Assembly: GCF_030812885.1 (NCBI RefSeq)
Contig: NZ_JAUSTO010000006.1
Coordinates: 90,372 to 154,371 of the forward strand
DNA length: 64,000 nucleotides
DNA from: Moryella indoligenes
GTDB lineage: Bacteria; Bacillota; Clostridia; Lachnospirales; Lachnospiraceae
Reading direction: 5' to 3'
The first letter of the stretch is position 1; each line of letters opens with the position of its first letter. This document shows, in pieces, positions 42,358 through 51,033 of this stretch. Both the position numbers and the translations under genes were made by a program. Below the pieces are notes generated by a model. The model was given only the letters and a program-made list of their open reading frames with translations. It was not told the origin of the DNA and did not search any database.

Positions 42358-43821
42358 ATGTCAGAAAAAATCAGAGCGGCGCTGCACAGGGAACAGCTGC
42401 GTCTGCTCGCAGCGGTGCTTCTGACAGCAGCTGGGATTTTGTCCGCACTGCTTGCCGGGAGAACCGGAAGCAGGAATGCGCTTGCCGCTGTGCAGAAGAC
42501 AGAGGAAGCTGCAATGGAGGCTTCGGATATGCCGGATTATATCCTCACTGAGGGCGGCAGCAGAATCCTGAAAAACAGTGAGGGCGGCAGCTGGACCGAG
42601 TCAGAGGCAGGCTGGAGCTACAGTGATGCAGAGGGACGGCCGGTTTCCGCGTCCTGGCTGTTGTATCAGAACAGGTACTACTATCTGAATGCGGCAGGCA
42701 TCATGGAGTGCGGACAGTTTCGAAAGATCGGGAATTACCGCTATCATTTTGCCGCGGACGGCAGCATGGACAGCGGGCGCTTCTATGTCGGAGAGCAGGA
42801 ATATTATGCAGACGTCAATGGGATACCCTGTGTGGACAGCTGGGCGTCCAGTGAGGACGGGAGATGGTTCTACTGTGATTCCATCGGCAGAATTCTAAAA
42901 GATGAGATGACGCCGGATTCCTATTATGTTGGTCCGGACGGCTATATGGCCGCCGCGGCTGGTTCGCGCTATGAGGGTTTTGACTATAGCAATGAAGGAA
43001 ATCATCGTCTTTACCTAAACCTCGGCACTGCAGATCTGATCTGGAATTATTTTAAGGGAAAAGGATGGGAGGAAACAGCAATCGCCGGCCTGCTGGGGAA
43101 TTTTCAGCAGGAGAGTGGCATAGACCCGGGTTTTGAGGAGAGAGGCAACCATATCGGCTACGGGTTGGGACAGTGGAGCTTTGAGCGAAGAACACAGCTT
43201 GAGCACTACGCAGCTTCGCGCGGCTGTGCAGCAGGCGACATCTATGCGCAGCTTGACTTTTTGTGTCAGGAGGCAGGAGAGAAAGACTTTGTGAATCACT
43301 TTGCAAAAACAAAATGGTCCTCTCCGGCTGCAGCGGCGATTGAATGGGGCACGCGCTGGGAGCGCTACAATCTCTCGGATCGTTCCATGAGCCGTGTGCG
43401 TATTCCCTACGCAGAAGCTTATTATGCGCATTATGTAGCCGGGGTGTCCTTTCTTGTGTCCAATACGCGTTACAGCGAACCGGAGGTTCTCGTAAAACTG
43501 GCCAGTGCAGCGGATGCAGAGGTAAGAGAAGAGCTCTCTCCGGAGGACGCAGCAGTCACGGCACAGGAGCTTCCGGAGGAAATTGCGGAGAAGAGCAACG
43601 GGACATATTTCAGCGAGGGAGATCATTCGGAGCTGAAAACCTATTCCGGTCAGAGCGCAGGAGCCAAAGTTACGAAGGTGAAACGCGTGCTTTCTGTTCA
43701 GCAGGGGGAGACTGCCGGACCGGGTATTGAAATGAAAACTGAGACAGAGAAGGTTGAGACGGAGGCATTGCCGGAATCAGCAGAGAAGGCGGAAACAGAG
43801 GCTGAGAGCAGCTTAAAATAA
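42358..43821 (+). CDS. Secreted phage-tail-type lysozyme with cell-wall-binding-like repeats
   Basis: A 487-residue exported protein. N-terminal signal or anchor (LLAAVLLTAAGILSALLAG, residues about 15-33). Residues about 80-200 hold aromatic repeats of the choline-binding type (GWSYSDAEGRPVSASWLLYQ, NRYYYLNAAGIMECGQF, GSMDSGRFYVGEQEYYADV). Residues about 222-360 are a phage tail lysozyme domain (IWNYFKGKGWEETAIAGLLG, NFQQESGIDPG with the catalytic Glu, GYGLGQWSFERR). The tail is Glu-rich and disordered. It likely binds and cleaves cell wall. GGGGAG precedes the ATG. Confidence 0.85.
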   Translation: MSEKIRAALHREQLRLLAAVLLTAAGILSALLAGRTGSRNALAAVQKTEEAAMEASDMPDYILTEGGSRILKNSEGGSWTESEAGWSYSDAEGRPVSASWLLYQNRYYYLNAAGIMECGQFRKIGNYRYHFAADGSMDSGRFYVGEQEYYADVNGIPCVDSWASSEDGRWFYCDSIGRILKDEMTPDSYYVGPDGYMAAAAGSRYEGFDYSNEGNHRLYLNLGTADLIWNYFKGKGWEETAIAGLLGNFQQESGIDPGFEERGNHIGYGLGQWSFERRTQLEHYAASRGCAAGDIYAQLDFLCQEAGEKDFVNHFAKTKWSSPAAAAIEWGTRWERYNLSDRSMSRVRIPYAEAYYAHYVAGVSFLVSNTRYSEPEVLVKLASAADAEVREELSPEDAAVTAQELPEEIAEKSNGTYFSEGDHSELKTYSGQSAGAKVTKVKRVLSVQQGETAGPGIEMKTETEKVETEALPESAEKAETEAESSLK

Positions 43822-43843
43822 CGCGGAGAGGAGATAGAATAGA

Positions 43844-44083
43844 ATGGAACGCAGAATCAGATTACATGGAGTGGAAGAAGTAAAACGCTTTGTGCAGGCG
43901 GCAGAGCGCTGTGATTTTGATATTGATGTGAGTTATAACCGGATCGCGGTAGATGGGAAGTCCTTTCTCGGTATTATGGGAATGGATCTCGCAAGAGTTC
44001 TGAATGTGAGCTATCACGGGCACAATTTGGAATTTGAGCAGATGCTTACGGACTTTGCAGCGGGTGACAGCACCGCAGCCTGA
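43844..44083 (+). CDS. HPr-like protein lacking the phosphorylatable histidine
   Basis: A 79-residue protein with an HPr-like pattern, including DGKSFLGIMGMDLARVL, which parallels the HPr segment around the regulatory serine (KSILGIMGL). The normal HPr active-site segment near residue 15 (GLHARPA) is absent, so it cannot take phosphate from enzyme I in the usual way. Related lone HPr-domain proteins are common in Lachnospiraceae and unstudied. GAGGAG precedes the ATG, 22 bases after the lysozyme gene stop, and a terminator follows. Confidence 0.75.
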   Translation: MERRIRLHGVEEVKRFVQAAERCDFDIDVSYNRIAVDGKSFLGIMGMDLARVLNVSYHGHNLEFEQMLTDFAAGDSTAA

Positions 44084-44114
44084 GCCTGCTGAAACGAATC
44101 TGTGCAAAATGACA

Positions 44115-44159
44115 CAGCAGAGATATGGGGCAGAATTTGCCTGTCTCTGCTGTTTTTTT
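44115..44159 (+). terminator. Intrinsic terminator after the HPr-like gene
   Basis: CAGCAGAGA (44115-44123) pairs with TCTCTGCTG (44144-44152); seven T residues follow. Confidence 0.85.
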
Positions 44160-44226
44160 GCCTTTTTATAGCTTTTATGCGCTGGCGACATGGCAGTACA
44201 CCCCTCTGCAGTGATAGAATGAGAGC

Positions 44227-46635
44227 ATGATGTACGCACAGAGAATTTCAGTCCGGAATCTGGTGGAATTTATACTCCGGTCTGGAGATATTGACAATCG
44301 CACGGAATTTGATACGGATCCGGAGGCTATGCTGCAGGGCGGCCGCATTCACAGAAAAATACAGAAATCCATGCCTCCAAACTATCAGGCAGAGGTCCCG
44401 CTGAAGGCTCTGTATGAGGAGAACGGGCTTACCCTGTCTGTCGAGGGACGCGCAGACGGAATCCAGCGAGAGCAGGATAAGATCACGGTGGACGAGATCA
44501 AGGGCATCTATGCAGATGTAAGAAGGCTTACGGAGGCGCGCCCTCTGCACCTTGCACAGGCAAAGTGCTATGCCGCCATGCTGGTCAAAAATGAAGAACT
44601 GTCAGGGCGGCTTTGCTGTCAGCTGAGTTATTGTAATCTGGAGACGGAGGAAATCAGACGTTTTCAGATAGAGTATGAAGCGGAGGAGCTTCTTCGCTGG
44701 ATGAACGCCCTGGTGTCAGAGTATTTCCGCTGGGCGCGTTTCCTTGCGGAGCACAGAGAGGCGCGTAACCGCAGCGCGGCAGTTCTTAATTTTCCCTACA
44801 ATTACAGAAGCGGGCAGAAGGAAACTGCAGTAGACGTCTTTCGTGCGATCAGACGCAGTCGCAATCTCTTTATTCAGGCCCCTACCGGAGTCGGAAAGAC
44901 ACTTTCTGTGATTTATCCCTCCGTCAAGGCGGTCGCCGAGGGACTGTCAGAGCGAGTCTTCTATCTGACAGCCAAAAACATTGCGCGCAGTGTAGCGGAG
45001 GAGAGCTTTCAGCTTCTGACCGGGCGGGGACTGTCCTGGATTAGCTGTTCGCTCAGTGCAAAGGAAAAGCTCTGTCTGAACGAAGCTGTCGATTGCAATC
45101 CGGAGGCCTGTCCCTATGCAAGGGGACACTATGACAGAGTCAACGAGGCAATTTATGAGCTCCTGCAGACAGAAGCAGTGATCACAGACCAAGTGCTTTT
45201 TTCTCGGGCAAGGCAACATTCTGTATGTCCCTATTATCTGAGCCTTGATCTCAGCAGCTGGTGTGACAGCGTCATTGCAGATTATAACTATGCTTTTGAT
45301 CCGCGTGCGCACCTGAAGCGTTTCTTTTCGGAGGGTGCAGATAAAAATAACATCTTTCTTATTGATGAGGCACACAATCTTCCTGAGCGCGCGTCAGAGA
45401 TGTACAGTGCTGCGCTGAAGAAGGAGGATGTGCTTGCCTTAAAGCGGCTGCTCAGGCCTTATGGGAAGCGTCTCGGTGCAGCGCTTCAGTCATTGAATCT
45501 TGCCATGCTTGCGATGCGAAGAAGCTTATCCGAGTATCCCCGGATCTCAGCTGATCCGATATCCGGCAGAGAGGCGGCAGAGCTTCCGGATGTAAATTTT
45601 CTGCTGTCGCCTCTAAATCAGTGCTACACGCTGCTCTCAGAGCTTATGGAGGACAGAAAAGAACTGCCGGAGCGAAAGGAGCTGCTTTCGTATTTCTTTG
45701 TGCTGCGCAGTTTTCTTGCGGTGGCAGAGGAGCTGGATGAACACTATGTTGTCTATGCTGAGCGCAGAGGGGAGCAGTTTCTTGTAAAGCTCCTCTGTAT
45801 TGACCCTTCTGCACAGCTAAAAAAATATCTGGAATTTTCACGGAGCGCGGTATTCTTCTCCGCGACGCTGCTTCCGATTCAATATTACAAGGACCTGCTG
45901 ACCGGCGAGCGGGAGGAATTTGCGATCTATGCGGAGAGCCCTTTTCCGAGAGAGCGGCGGCTCCTTCTCTGTGCGGCCGATGTGAGCTCCCGCTACACGC
46001 GACGGAATGAGGCGGAGTATATACGGATAGCGGCCTATATCCGCACACTTCTTACAGCGCGGCCGGGAAACTATCTCTGCTTTTTCCCTTCCTATACTTA
46101 TTTGGAAGCGATACACAGACATATCGAAACGCCCCCTGTCTGTGTAAAGGGGGACATGCTTCCGGTGCGCTATCAGCTTCAGATTCAGCAGCCGGAGATG
46201 CAGGAATCTCAGCGTGCGAATTTTTTGTCTGCGTTTCAGGACGGCGCGTGTCCGCAACTTGGGCTCTGCGTCATGGGCGGAGTGTTTTCAGAGGGCATTG
46301 ATCTCCGGGCAGAACAGCTGATCGGCGTCGTGGTGGTCGGTACCGGACTGCCCGCCATCAATACGGAATCTGAGTTAAAGAGACAGTACTACAATCGCCG
46401 AGGGGAAAACGGCTTTGATTACGCCTATCGCTATCCGGGGATGAATAAGGTGATGCAGGCGGCCGGACGTCTGATTCGAAGTGAGAATGACAGAGGTATT
46501 ATCCTGCTTCTGGACGAGCGCTTCCTTCACCGCGATTATCGGGTGCTGTTTCCGCGGGAGTGGAGTGACTGTGAGACAATAACAGAGGAAAAACTGAGGG
46601 GGCGCCTCTGTGAATTCTGGAGATATCAGGGTTAA
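44227..46635 (+). CDS. PD-(D/E)XK nuclease-XPD/DinG-type helicase fusion
   Basis: An 802-residue DNA helicase. The first 175 residues look like a RecB/Cas4-type nuclease: an early helix, VEGRADGIQRE, then VDEIKG (E-x-K) about 15 residues later, and QAKCYAAML. The helicase part has Walker A QAPTGVGKTLSVIYP (around residue 218), a DEAH box (FLIDEAHNLPERA) and motif VI AAGRLIRSENDRGII, with Cys residues between motifs Ia and II (LCLNEAVDCNPEACPYARG) that probably hold an iron-sulfur cluster, as in XPD and DinG. It likely unwinds DNA 5'-3' in repair. The start ATG has only a weak GAGAG site. Confidence 0.85.
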   Translation: MMYAQRISVRNLVEFILRSGDIDNRTEFDTDPEAMLQGGRIHRKIQKSMPPNYQAEVPLKALYEENGLTLSVEGRADGIQREQDKITVDEIKGIYADVRRLTEARPLHLAQAKCYAAMLVKNEELSGRLCCQLSYCNLETEEIRRFQIEYEAEELLRWMNALVSEYFRWARFLAEHREARNRSAAVLNFPYNYRSGQKETAVDVFRAIRRSRNLFIQAPTGVGKTLSVIYPSVKAVAEGLSERVFYLTAKNIARSVAEESFQLLTGRGLSWISCSLSAKEKLCLNEAVDCNPEACPYARGHYDRVNEAIYELLQTEAVITDQVLFSRARQHSVCPYYLSLDLSSWCDSVIADYNYAFDPRAHLKRFFSEGADKNNIFLIDEAHNLPERASEMYSAALKKEDVLALKRLLRPYGKRLGAALQSLNLAMLAMRRSLSEYPRISADPISGREAAELPDVNFLLSPLNQCYTLLSELMEDRKELPERKELLSYFFVLRSFLAVAEELDEHYVVYAERRGEQFLVKLLCIDPSAQLKKYLEFSRSAVFFSATLLPIQYYKDLLTGEREEFAIYAESPFPRERRLLLCAADVSSRYTRRNEAEYIRIAAYIRTLLTARPGNYLCFFPSYTYLEAIHRHIETPPVCVKGDMLPVRYQLQIQQPEMQESQRANFLSAFQDGACPQLGLCVMGGVFSEGIDLRAEQLIGVVVVGTGLPAINTESELKRQYYNRRGENGFDYAYRYPGMNKVMQAAGRLIRSENDRGIILLLDERFLHRDYRVLFPREWSDCETITEEKLRGRLCEFWRYQG

Positions 46636-46636
46636 A

Positions 46637-46663
46637 TCAGCACTCTCCGCTCATGAGTGCCAA
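46637..46663 (+). promoter_or_regulatory. CIRCE operator (HrcA binding site) upstream of htpG
   Basis: TCAGCACTC-N9-GAGTGCCAA, 16 of 18 matches to the CIRCE consensus TTAGCACTC-N9-GAGTGCTAA with the exact 9-base spacer. It lies immediately upstream of the -35 hexamer at 46670. HrcA is the heat-shock repressor of groESL and dnaK in Firmicutes; its gene is not in this window. Confidence 0.85.
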
Positions 46664-46669
46664 AAAGGA

Positions 46670-46697
46670 TTGACATCTGTTCTATAAGGACTATAAT
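46670..46697 (+). promoter_or_regulatory. Promoter of htpG
   Basis: TTGACA (46670-46675), 16-bp spacer, TATAAT (46692-46697), next to the CIRCE operator. Confidence 0.85.
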
Positions 46698-46773
46698 GCA
46701 AGATATGAGTTCATATACGGACAGGCACGGTCTGTTTGATTGCTTTACACTATATAGGATGAGGTGATGTTTT

Positions 46774-48891
46774 ATGGCGGCAAAGAAGGGCAACTTATCA
46801 ATTAACAGCGACAACATTTTCCCGATTATCAAGAAATGGCTCTATTCCGATCACGATATTTTTGTGCGAGAGCTTGTGTCAAATGGCTGCGATGCCGTGA
46901 CAAAGCTGAAAAAGCTTGCGCTGATGGGAGAGTACACGGAGAGCGAGGGCGAGAAGTACAGCATTCAGGTGAAGGTGAATCCCGGGGAAAAGAGTCTGAG
47001 CTTTACGGATAATGGTCTCGGCATGACAGAGCAGGAGGTGGACGAGTATATCAACCAGATCGCTTTTTCCGGTGCCAGAGATTTTCTCGAAAAATATAAG
47101 GACAAGGCAAATGACGATCAGATCATCGGTCATTTCGGCCTTGGATTTTATTCGGCATTTATGGTGGCAGACAGGGTGAGTATTGACAGCCTGTCCTATC
47201 AGGAGGGGGCTGATCCGGTTCACTGGGAGTCCGATGGCGGCGTGGAGTATGAAATGACAGATGGCACGCGCACGGAGCACGGTACAACAGTGACGCTCTA
47301 TCTGAATGAGGATTGCGCGGAGTTTTCCAATGAATACCGCACCCGTGAGATCCTTGAAAAGTATTGTTCTTTCATGCCGGTTCCGATTCTTCTCTCTGTG
47401 GAGGGAGGCGAGCCGCAGAGTGAGATGATAGAGAAGGATGAGCTGCGCGAGGACGACACCATCATCGAGACTGTTGTTGAACCTGCGAAGACGGAAGAAA
47501 AGGAGAAGGAGGACGGCAGCAAGGAAACGGTAGAGATCGAGCCGTCCTGTGAGCGCTATAAGATCAGAAAGCGTCCGGAACAGATCAATGAGATTCATCC
47601 GCTCTGGACAAAGCACCCGAATGAGTGCACGGAGGAGGAGTATAAGGAATTTTACCGCAAGGTCTTCCTCGATTACAGAGAGCCGCTGTTCTGGATACAT
47701 CTGAATATGGATTATCCGTTTAATCTGAAGGGTATACTTTATTTTCCGAAGATCAATATGGAGTATGAGTCGATTGAGGGAAAGATAAAGCTCTACAACA
47801 ATCAGGTCTTCATCGCGGATAATATCAAGGAAGTGATTCCGGAGTTTCTGCTGCTCTTAAAGGGCGTGATCGACTGCCCGGATCTTCCGCTGAACGTGTC
47901 GCGCAGTGCGCTGCAGAACGATGGCTTTGTGAAGAAAATCAGTGATTATATCACCAAAAAGGTCGCGGACAAGCTCTCCGGCATGTGCAAGACGGACCGC
48001 GAAAACTATGAGAAGTACTGGGATGACATTGCGCCCTTTATCAAGTTTGGCTGTCTGAAAGACGAGAAATTTGCGGAAAAGATCAATGACTATATTCTCT
48101 TCAAGAATATTGACGGCAAGTACCTGAGCTTAAAGGACTGCATGGAGGAGAACAAAGAGCGCTTTGAAAATAAAATCTTCTATGTGACCGACGAGAAGGC
48201 GCAGAGTCAGTACATCCGCATGTTCCGCAATCAGAAGATCGATGCGGTGATTCTCCCCCACGCGATTGATATGCCCTTTATCGGACAGCTTGAGCAGAAG
48301 AATAAGGATTTGAAATTCCTGCGTATCGACGCCGATTTAAACGAGGCCTTCCGTGAGACAGAGGATACGGAGCAGAGCGAGGACGCAAAGAAGCAGGACG
48401 AGGCTCTCATCAAGGCTGTGAAGAAGGCGATCGGAAATGAGAAGCTGACGATCACGCTTGAGGCCCTGAAGGACGCAAACACTGCATCTGTCCTCACGCT
48501 CTCTGAGGAGAGCCGCCGCATGCAGGACATGATGAAGCAGTACGGCATGGGGGAAAATGAGGATTTCTTTGCGGGTGAGGGAGAGACGCTGGTTCTGAAC
48601 ACAAGGCATCCGCTGGTCGAGTTCCTTCGCTCTAAGGTTGTGGTGAAGGAGAAAGGCGCTGATACGGAGAGCAAAGCTTCAGAGCATGCAGAGGCGGTGA
48701 ATGCCGAAAAGGCTGCTGATTCTGTTCCGACAGAGGCTGCGGCAGAGACAAAGCCCTCTCTCACAAAGCAGGTCTGTGAGCAGCTCTATGATCTTGCCAG
48801 AATTCAGCACGGAAGTCTTGGGGCGGAGCGCATGGCAGAGTTTATTCAGAGAAGCAATACACTGCTTGCGGCCCTGACAGAGAGACAGTGA
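46774..48891 (+). CDS. htpG: Molecular chaperone HtpG (Hsp90)
   Basis: A 705-residue Hsp90, longer than the usual 625-640. The N-terminal ATPase domain is typical (NIFPIIKKWLYSDHDIFVRE, LSFTDNGLGMTEQEV, HFGLGFYSAFMVADRV). Extra length comes from an acidic/lysine-rich linker around residues 230-265 (EPAKTEEKEKEDGSKETVE) and an Ala/Glu-rich insert near residues 630-665. The charged linker is usual in eukaryotic Hsp90 but short or absent in most bacterial HtpG. Cytosolic, ATP-driven client folding. Under a CIRCE operator. Confidence 0.96.
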   Translation: MAAKKGNLSINSDNIFPIIKKWLYSDHDIFVRELVSNGCDAVTKLKKLALMGEYTESEGEKYSIQVKVNPGEKSLSFTDNGLGMTEQEVDEYINQIAFSGARDFLEKYKDKANDDQIIGHFGLGFYSAFMVADRVSIDSLSYQEGADPVHWESDGGVEYEMTDGTRTEHGTTVTLYLNEDCAEFSNEYRTREILEKYCSFMPVPILLSVEGGEPQSEMIEKDELREDDTIIETVVEPAKTEEKEKEDGSKETVEIEPSCERYKIRKRPEQINEIHPLWTKHPNECTEEEYKEFYRKVFLDYREPLFWIHLNMDYPFNLKGILYFPKINMEYESIEGKIKLYNNQVFIADNIKEVIPEFLLLLKGVIDCPDLPLNVSRSALQNDGFVKKISDYITKKVADKLSGMCKTDRENYEKYWDDIAPFIKFGCLKDEKFAEKINDYILFKNIDGKYLSLKDCMEENKERFENKIFYVTDEKAQSQYIRMFRNQKIDAVILPHAIDMPFIGQLEQKNKDLKFLRIDADLNEAFRETEDTEQSEDAKKQDEALIKAVKKAIGNEKLTITLEALKDANTASVLTLSEESRRMQDMMKQYGMGENEDFFAGEGETLVLNTRHPLVEFLRSKVVVKEKGADTESKASEHAEAVNAEKAADSVPTEAAAETKPSLTKQVCEQLYDLARIQHGSLGAERMAEFIQRSNTLLAALTERQ

Positions 48892-48941
48892 AGGACCTTT
48901 GGCTGAAAGTCTCAGCCTGCGGGTCTGATCCAAAGAAGCAC

Positions 48942-48970
48942 TTGCAATTATTGTAAACCTGTGTTAGAGT
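48942..48970 (+). promoter_or_regulatory. Probable promoter of the rimP-nusA-infB operon
   Basis: TTGCAA (48942-48947), 17-bp spacer, TAGAGT (48965-48970), about 20 bases before a terminator-like leader hairpin. Confidence 0.5.
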
Positions 48971-48995
48971 GACAATGATAACAGTTAAACTTAGA

Positions 48996-49024
48996 AAGTG
49001 TGGGCCGAGCGGTCCACACTTTTA
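48996..49024 (+). terminator. Leader attenuator-like hairpin of the rimP-nusA operon
   Basis: AAGTGTGG + GCC / GGT + CCACACTT (48996-49006 with 49011-49021), GAGC loop, followed by a short T run. An 11-bp terminator hairpin only about 20 nt from the apparent transcription start and 46 bases before the rimP start suggests operon attenuation. Confidence 0.65.
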
Positions 49025-49069
49025 GTTTGTATCGCGGCGGAAAGAACGAACATTCAGGAGGGAAGTTAT

Positions 49070-49534
49070 TTGGCAAAGCATGAGAGCTATGTGCAGCGCA
49101 CAGAGCAATTTCTTGCAGAATTACAGAAAACCATGGATTTTGAAGTGGTGGATGTAGAATTTGTGAGAGAGGCGGGAAGCTGGTATCTCAGGGCGTACTG
49201 TGACATGGAGGGCGGCATCGGCATTGATGACTGTGCCGACATCAGCCGCAGGCTCTCAGACTGGCTGGATCAGGAGGACTTCATCCCGGAGAACTATATT
49301 CTGGAAGTCAGCTCTCCCGGACTTGGCAGACAGCTGAAGAAGGACAAGGATTTTATCAGGGAGAGGGGAAAGAGGGTCGAGGCGAAGCTCTACCGGGCTA
49401 TCAACGGAAGCAAAGAAATTTCCGGCACGCTCGGCGACTTTGACAGCTCCGTGATCACTCTTATAGATGGAGAGACAGAGCTGAAACTGGAGAGAAGTAA
49501 CATTGCCATGCTGCGGCTGGCGATTGATTTTTAA
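49070..49534 (+). CDS. rimP: Ribosome maturation factor RimP
   Basis: A 154-residue protein needed for 30S assembly. The N-terminal domain carries VVDVEFVREAGSWYLRAYCD and the conserved ISRRLSDWLDQED; LEVSSPGLGRQLKKDKDF is the family signature, followed by a beta-barrel SH3-like domain. Start: TTG 49070 has AGGAGG at 49056-49061 (8-base spacing); an in-frame GTG at 48998 lies within the leader hairpin and is rejected. First gene of the rimP-nusA-rnpM-ylxQ-infB-rbfA operon. Confidence 0.95.
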   Translation: MAKHESYVQRTEQFLAELQKTMDFEVVDVEFVREAGSWYLRAYCDMEGGIGIDDCADISRRLSDWLDQEDFIPENYILEVSSPGLGRQLKKDKDFIRERGKRVEAKLYRAINGSKEISGTLGDFDSSVITLIDGETELKLERSNIAMLRLAIDF

Positions 49535-49563
49535 ATCGGACAACGGAGGAAAAACGAAGGACC

Positions 49564-50757
49564 ATGAGAAAGACTACAAAGGAACCGGTCGAGAGCGGGA
49601 ACGAGCTGAAGGAAGCCATTGAGCTCCTGGAGCGTGAGAAGAATATCAGCAAGGATTCGCTTCTTGATGCCATTCAGAATTCGCTGCTCAGTGCCTGTAA
49701 GAACAGTTATGGCACGGCGGATAATGTCGATATCCTGATGGACAGAGACAGCTGCAAATACAGAGTGATGCAGAAGAAGACCGTTGTCGAGGAAATGCCG
49801 GAGAAGCCAAGCGCAGAGGAGAAGGCTACAATGATCTCCCTTGCAGAGGCGAAGATGATCGATGCAAAGTATGAGGCCGGAGACATCGTTCCGATTGAGA
49901 TCAAATCCAGAGAGTTCGGCCGCATTGCGACCGGGATTGCAAAGAATGTGATCCTCCAGAAGATACGCGAGGAAGAGAGAAAGGTAATTTACAACGATTA
50001 CTTTGAAAAAGAGAAGGATATTATCACCGGTATTGTGCAGCGTCACGTTGGGAACAATCTTTCCATCAGTCTGGGGCGCTGCGATACACTGCTCACTGAG
50101 AGCGAGCAGGTGAAGGGGGAGGAATTCAATCCCACAGACCGGATCAAGCTCTATGTCGTGGAGGTCAAGGACACGCCGAGAGGGCCAAAGATCACAGTCT
50201 CCCGCTCTCATCCGGAGCTGGTGAAGCGTCTGTTCGAGCAGGAGGTTACGGAGGTGCGTGACGGCACAGTGGAGATCAGAGCGATCGCCCGCGAGGCCGG
50301 CTCCAGAACCAAGATGGCTGTCTGGTCGAACGACCCGAATGTGGATCCGGTCGGCGCCTGCGTCGGCATGAACGGAGCGCGCGTCAATGCGGTGGTCGAT
50401 GAACTGCGCGGAGAGAAGATTGATATTATCAACTGGGATGAAAATCCTGCTTACCTGATTGAGAATGCACTGAGCCCGGCGAAGGTGATTCTTGTTATGG
50501 CGGACGAGGAGGGAAGAGAGGCGCAGGTGATCGTCCCCGATTACCAGCTCTCACTCGCCATCGGCAAGGAGGGACAGAACGCCCGCCTGGCGGCAAAGCT
50601 CACCGGTTTCAAGATTGATATCAAGAGTGAGACACAGGCGCAGGAGAGCGGGCTCTTTGATGAGCTTGGCATTGATTATCAGACGGAGGGCAGCACTGAG
50701 ATTGAGGGAGAGCTTTACAGTGAAGAATCCGGTCCGACCGAGCCGGAGGGAGAATAA
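49564..50757 (+). CDS. nusA: Transcription termination/antitermination factor NusA
   Basis: A 397-residue NusA of Firmicutes type, with an RNA polymerase-binding N-terminal domain (LLDAIQNSLLSACKNSYG), an S1 domain (GIVQRHVGNNLSISLGR), and two KH domains with DPVGACVGMNGARVNAVVDE and LAIGKEGQNARLAAKLTG. The acidic C-terminal repeats of E. coli NusA are absent, as usual in Clostridia. A GGAGG site precedes the ATG. Only 3 bp separate it from rnpM. Confidence 0.97.
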   Translation: MRKTTKEPVESGNELKEAIELLEREKNISKDSLLDAIQNSLLSACKNSYGTADNVDILMDRDSCKYRVMQKKTVVEEMPEKPSAEEKATMISLAEAKMIDAKYEAGDIVPIEIKSREFGRIATGIAKNVILQKIREEERKVIYNDYFEKEKDIITGIVQRHVGNNLSISLGRCDTLLTESEQVKGEEFNPTDRIKLYVVEVKDTPRGPKITVSRSHPELVKRLFEQEVTEVRDGTVEIRAIAREAGSRTKMAVWSNDPNVDPVGACVGMNGARVNAVVDELRGEKIDIINWDENPAYLIENALSPAKVILVMADEEGREAQVIVPDYQLSLAIGKEGQNARLAAKLTGFKIDIKSETQAQESGLFDELGIDYQTEGSTEIEGELYSEESGPTEPEGE

Positions 50758-50760
50758 GGC

Positions 50761-51033
50761 TTGAAGAAAATACCGATTCGTACCTGCATAGGATGTGGAA
50801 GCGAGAGGCCGAAGCAGGAGCTGCTGCGCATTGTCAGAACTGCCGGGGGAGAGATTTTTATGGATCCCGGCGGAAAGAGTAACGGCAGAGGCGCCTATAT
50901 CTGCAAAAATCCTGAATGTCTTCAGAGAGCGTGGAAGACAAAGGGGCTGGATCGCTCCTTTCGCGAGGCTGTTTCAAGAGCCGTGTACGAGCGTCTGGAA
51001 AAGGAGATGACTGCATATGCGGACAGAGGATAG
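50761..51033 (+). CDS. rnpM: RnpM (YlxR, DUF448) RNase P modulator
   Basis: A 90-residue protein of the YlxR/DUF448 family: PIRTCIGCGSERPKQELLRIVR, then GRGAYICKNPECLQRA. The paired cysteines are typical. YlxR/RnpM binds RNase P RNA and modulates it. Start is TTG 50761, with GGGAG about ten bases upstream. The 3' end overlaps ylxQ by 17 bases. Confidence 0.93.
   Translation: MKKIPIRTCIGCGSERPKQELLRIVRTAGGEIFMDPGGKSNGRGAYICKNPECLQRAWKTKGLDRSFREAVSRAVYERLEKEMTAYADRG

Noticed and set aside
48998..49069. N-terminal extension of RimP from GTG 48998
   Set aside because: It would place the start codon inside the terminator-like leader hairpin; TTG 49070 has a perfect AGGAGG.
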